The notes under the pieces were generated by a model. It saw only the letters and a list, made by a program, of their open reading frames with translations, was not told where the DNA came from and made no database searches. This document shows positions 60,627 through 64,000 of a DNA stretch of 64,000 bases, piece after piece; position 1 is the first letter of the stretch; the number at the start of each line of letters is the position of its first letter. The DNA is taken from the NCBI GenBank assembly GCA_964035575.1, contig OZ037916.1, positions 682,001-746,000 on the forward strand. The letters run 5' to 3'. Source of the DNA: Rhynchopus sp. YZ270_cl-10 (Eukaryota > Euglenozoa > Diplonemea > Diplonemida > Diplonemidae). The position numbers and the translations under genes are program-made.

Positions 60627-61362
60627 CCTACCCCCCCCCCGTGTATATGTCCTGTGCATATGTCCGTGTTGGCCGAGGCTCGGACATATACACATGTTTT
60701 CGGACATATACACATCCCGGACATATGCACAGTTCAGTGTATACAGTGTACAGTGTACAGTGGCAAAAACCCATTCCGAGCTTTCCGGCCGGTGCGTTGG
60801 CGGGGCATCTCCCCTCATGTTTTCGGAGAGGGTTTTTCGGGGATGGGGTTGAAGAAGGGGGAAAATGGGTCAAATACGAGAGGGGGCGGTTGTGAACCAT
60901 CCCGCCACCAGGCCTCTCCTCCTCTGTGCAGCCTTGAGAGCTTTGTAGCCACCGGCGAGTCACAAGCCGTAGGTACATACAAAGAACGCGTAACCCTGCG
61001 CTCGTGGAGGTACACCTTAAAAATAATTTTCCGCTCGATTCGCTCTCGGAGGTACACCTTCAAAAAATTTTCCGCTCGCTGCGCTCGCGGAGGTACACCT
61101 TAAAATTTTTCCCACTCGCTGCGCTCGCGGAGGTACACCTTAAAAATTATACCGCTCGCTTCGCTCGCGGAGGTACACCTTCAAAAAATTTTCCGCTCGC
61201 TACGCTCGCGAAGGTACACCTTAAGGCAGATTTTTACCTCTCACACGGACATATACACCTGTACCTGTGTATATGTCCGGAAAATTTTCAGAAAAGTCCC
61301 GGACATATACACATCAAAATGGGTCCGGACATATACACGGGGGGGGGGGGGGGGGTAGGTAT
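60624..61362. mobile_element. 0.74-kb TIR element with GGACATATACAC repeats and a 41-bp tandem array
   Basis: The ends ATACCTACC and GGTAGGTAT, followed inward by C/G runs and GTGTATATGTCC/GGACATATACAC, form inverted termini; TA flanks fit a duplication. About ten copies of GGACATATACAC (both orientations) lie near both ends. The centre (61006-61226) is a tandem array of five 40-42-bp units (GGAGGTACACCTT ... CGCTCGCTGCGCTCGC). No transposase is seen. Confidence 0.8.
61006..61226 (+). repeat. Tandem array, five units of ~41 bp
   Basis: Units start at 61006, 61048, 61089, 61129 and 61169, with a partial at 61210. Each has GGAGGTACACCTT, an A/T stretch, then CCGCTCGC-type GC sequence that can fold on itself. 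Confidence 0.85.
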
Positions 61363-61498
61363 GAAATAAATGATTTCGATATTTCCGTTTTGGTTTTTCT
61401 TCTTTTTTTTTCTTCTTTTTCAGATGTGAACTCTAGGACTGCATGCAAGGGTACATTTTTAGCACCCTCTATGCCTTCTTTTCGTCAGAAAAGAATGT

Positions 61499-62109
61499 AT
61501 ATGGGTCGATTTCAAAACCCCCCCCCCCCCAAAAGTTCTTTTTTGTCTTTTTCATGATATAGGCAGTTTTTTTGCAGTCTGAGGTCCGGAACCGCCCCAA
61601 AAACGATTTTCTGGGAGGTTTTGGGAGGTTTTGGGGCGAAATGGACCTTTTTTGACCATTTTTATGGTATTTTTAGGCTGTTTTTGGCCCTTCTTCTTAC
61701 ACAGCCTATTGGGGGTCAAAATAGCTATTTTTGACCAAAAAGCATCAAATAAGCACCAAGAAAAGTGCCAAATGTGCCCAAAACGGGTCGGATTGGGCTC
61801 ACAGCCCATTTTTGGGATATATTTGGGCCAACGGAGGCCTCCTGGCGTCAAATAAATTGTGTTTTTTGGTCAAAAATAGCTATTTTGACCCCCAATAGGC
61901 TGTGTAAGAAGAAGGGCCAAAAACAGCCTAAAAATACCATAAAAATGGTCAAAAAAGGTCCATTTCGCCCCAAAACCTCCCAAAACCTCCCAGAAAATCG
62001 TTTTTGGGGCGGTTCCGGACCTCAGACTGCAAAAAAACTGCCTATATCATGAAAAAGACAAAAAAGAACTTTTTGGGGGGGGGGGGGGGGTTTTGAAATC
62101 GACCCATAT
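61499..62109. mobile_element. 0.6-kb foldback DNA element
   Basis: Arms 61499-61744 and about 61866-62109 are near-perfect inverted copies (ends ATATGGGTCGATTTC) around a ~120-bp spacer. A TA duplication fits the flanks. The spacer holds CCAAAACGGGTCGGA, TGGGATATATTTG and GCCAACGGAGGC, closely matching the module present twice in the foldback element at 242-1440. No coding capacity. Confidence 0.85.
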
Positions 62110-62182
62110 GAAACAACAAAAGGACTGCATGGTTGGGGTCCACCCCGGTGTATAGCCTGTCATTCTACGTGACAGTGTACCA

Positions 62183-62225
62183 AGGGTACACTGTTACGAG
62201 CGGCTGTTGTATTTCAAAGCAACCC
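62183..62225 (+). repeat. Family C module
   Basis: GGGTACACTGTTACGAGCGG, then CTGTTGTATTTCAAAGC. Confidence 0.6.
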
Positions 62226-62549
62226 CGGGAAAAAAATCTGTGTGGGTACGTTCATGAAACAATACCATTTTCCAGAATGCTTTTCCCCTCCTCCTCCTCC
62301 TCCTTCCTCTGTTTCGTGTAAAGTGCGTTGTCTCTTTGTCTTGTCACTAACACAGAAATAACCTATATCAACATCAGAGGCTTTGAGGGCTGAGTACTAC
62401 TCCCTCTTTGTGGTGTCGATCCGACAAAAAAAAAAAAAACTTTGTTCCGTTTTTTTGGAGCGAAGAGTGATGTGTCGATACACACAAATAATAAAAACAC
62501 ATCAAATCTACGCCTTGCTTGTGCGTCCGGTTTAGACAAAAAGAAAAAA

Positions 62550-62577
62550 ATCCTTAGGCGATTGTCGACAACAAAAA
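62550..62577 (+). repeat. Family G element
   Basis: TTAGGCGATTGTCGACAAC with an A run, containing the palindrome TTGTCGACAA. Confidence 0.55.
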
Positions 62578-62773
62578 GTCGAAACTACAAAACAAAAAGA
62601 AGAAGCAAAAGCCATGGTGTAGTCGATGCCAGATGGGAAACGTACGGGAGAGTTAGGTTCCGATCACACCAGTCCACATTATTGATTCGTTTTGTGCTTT
62701 TATCCGGATGGCTGGCATCGTACGTGGGTCAGTTGGAGGTGTCTGCATCAACAACTACAGGTTATTCTTATTT

Positions 62774-62866
62774 AAAGGTGACTAAGCTTGAGAGGCTTAG
62801 GTTCATCTTTCTTTGAACAGATGGATGTGTACGAGATGCGCATTCATCTTACATTTTTCTTTATTT
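62774..62866 (+). repeat. Adjacent family A (62774) and D (62819) modules
   Basis: GGTGACTAAGCTTGAGAGGC, TTAGGTTCATCTTTC; then ATGTGT pairs with GCGCAT (two wobbles) around ACGAGAT, followed by TCATCTTACAT and a T-rich tract. The A loop reads TTGAGAG. Confidence 0.7.
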
Positions 62867-63002
62867 GGGGGTAGGGTTTTTTTATACACTATTCGGAGTG
62901 AGGGGTGAAAGGTGATCACACCCTGTCGCTGTCCAAAAAATTGTCAACATCTTCGACAAACACAAACGGTTGTTTCACCCACGCTCCCCCTTCCTTCTTC
63001 AA

Positions 63003-63190
63003 GATGTGTCTGTGTGGCGCACTCATTTTTTTTTTTTTTTTTGTTATTTTCCGCCCCTGTTTGTATCTGTGCAATTATGCTAAAGTAAAGTATGGTACGC
63101 AAAACTATTGATTGAAATTATTTTAAAAATATACACCTTTTTGTGAGATGTGTACAAAGAGGCACACTAATCTTACAGTCTTGTCTCCTT
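63003..63190 (+). repeat. Two family D modules (63003, 63144)
   Basis: GATGTGTCTGTGTGGCGCAC, then TCAT and a long T run; and GATGTGTACAAAGAGGCACAC, then TAATCTTACAGTC with a pyrimidine tract. Confidence 0.6.
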
Positions 63191-63480
63191 TTCCCCCCCT
63201 TCCCACTTTCTTTCATCCTCCTTCCCCTTCTCCCCTCACCCTCACCCCTGCTGCTTACTTACCTCCATCAGGGTTGTGTTGTTTGTTTTTTCCGTCTTTC
63301 CAAAGATGACTAAATCTGAGGTGCTTAGGTTCACCTTGTTCGATAGTATATGCAGCTTGGGAGAGATGGCACAGTGCTTGTAGGTTGTCTGCATATTATC
63401 AAATTCACTTTATTTTTGAGACCAAGGGCCAAGTGACGACAGGTTTAGGTCGATCTTCTTAACTTTTTCATTTTACTTTT

Positions 63481-63596
63481 ATGATAGTCCTCTGAACATA
63501 TTTTTCATGAAGGAAATATGGGAACATTTTTATTGATCCCTCCTATGCAATCAATTTACTGATTCATGATAGTCCTTTGAACATATTTTTCATGAA
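63481..63596 (+). repeat. 31-bp direct repeat
   Basis: ATGATAGTCCTCTGAACATA and the bases after it to 63511 recur at 63566-63596 with one change. The 54 bp between them are unique. Confidence 0.75.
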
Positions 63597-63716
63597 GACT
63601 TAGGGGGCGGCAGAGACACCTTTTTTTCAGCCTCTTTTTCAAAGCGTTAATTAAAACGCTTTTCCTTCAATTGGCTTGCGTACACTATAATACTGTCAAA
63701 ACTGCCCCCCTTTTTT

Positions 63717-63768
63717 TTAGGTGACTAAGCACGAGAGGCTCAGGATCATCTTATAAACTTTTCTTCTT
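63717..63768 (+). repeat. Family A module
   Basis: AGGTGACTAAGCACGAGAGG, CTCAGGATCATCTTATAAAC and a T-rich tract. The stem CTAAGC/GCTCAG has one mismatch. Confidence 0.75.
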
Positions 63769-64000
63769 TTTTACAAACCAGAGTCCCTAATGTCTCATCT
63801 CTGCTGGGCTCTTTGGGAACGAGGTGTGCCGTCTGTGAGAAATGCTGTGCCTTCTCAAAAAGATGGCATTGTTGGGCAGCCGGAAGCTACCTTTTTCTTT
63901 TTCTCTTTTTTTGGGCAGGGTGATTTGTCGATAACCAAAACAACAACACAACCCGCAATCTAACCTGATTTCCAACTTTGGGACCAAAAAGAAAACCTCC

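Larger units (their letters stand above)
60090..64000 (+). other. 3.9-kb repeat region without recognised genes
   Basis: It contains family B (60536), an E-type hairpin (60597), a TIR element (60624-61362), a foldback element (61499-62109), family C (62183), G (62553), A (62774, 63717, weak copies at 63300 and 63425), D (62819, 63003, 63144) and a 31-bp direct repeat (63481, 63566). No coding region is supportable. Confidence 0.6.

Noticed and set aside
61006-61226. CRISPR-like array of 41-bp units
   Set aside because: Head-to-tail tandem repeat without spacers, internal to a TIR element.
1-64000. LTR retroelement, Polinton or viral insertion
   Set aside because: No reverse transcriptase, integrase, capsid or long direct terminal repeats were recognised; the mobile DNA seen is TIR/foldback type.

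Overview
The window is nuclear DNA of a unicellular eukaryote. It holds fifteen confident protein genes plus one tentative short one. Ten short GT-AG introns can be placed by reading frame and family conservation, and the spaces between genes are AT-rich, full of homopolymer tracts and packed with repeats. All genes lie on the + strand. Most start codons follow a pyrimidine-rich stretch ending in AG by about 10-65 nt. One-way gene order plus an acceptor-like AG before almost every start is what polycistronic transcription with spliced-leader trans-splicing looks like, as in Euglenozoa and some dinoflagellates. An embedded 18S rRNA fragment, the elongase gene and amastin-like four-helix proteins fit a euglenozoan, perhaps a diplonemid, but this is a guess from pattern; no spliced-leader RNA gene was seen.

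Layout: 1-2.7 kb, a 1.2-kb foldback element and short repeats. 2.8-14.8 kb, a giant membrane protein with a C-terminal MAPKKK-like kinase (four exons), with a PIF/Harbinger-like element in intron 3. 17.5-19.9 kb, a coiled-coil protein. 20.4-23.9 kb, condensin subunit SMC2. 25.7-26.7 kb, TMEM208/SND2. 28.3-29.0 kb, RTF2, with an 18S rRNA fragment in its leader. 29.1-30.6 kb, a class I/II aminotransferase. 31.7-32.7 kb, a fatty-acid elongase. 33.3-35.3 kb, two adjacent DNA-transposon-type elements. 36.4-43.6 kb, three four-helix membrane proteins, two of them identical. 45.4-45.9 kb, ribosomal protein eL27. 46.3-48.7 kb, a phosphatase-kinase fusion. 49.9-51.8 kb, a DEAD-box helicase. 53.8-56.3 kb, an actin-fold/PDZ fusion. 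56.7-60.1 kb, a CCCH zinc-finger endonuclease/exonuclease/phosphatase protein. 60.6-62.1 kb, two more TIR/foldback elements, then short repeats to the end. The genes do not form one pathway; they look like an ordinary mixed directional cluster.

The most interesting feature is a set of about 45 short modules (families A-D). Each is a small hairpin, often with loop ACGAGAG, followed by a CATCTTAYAAR or TTTCAACTT motif and a T-rich tract. All copies seen have the same orientation as the genes. In family D the stems change sequence while keeping pairing, which points to function as RNA. Copies lie between genes and also inside introns upstream of the acceptor. Every intron longer than 200 bp carries a repeat or mobile module, and none of the four shorter ones does. 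I suggest these modules are portable 3' splice-site or RNA-processing signals.
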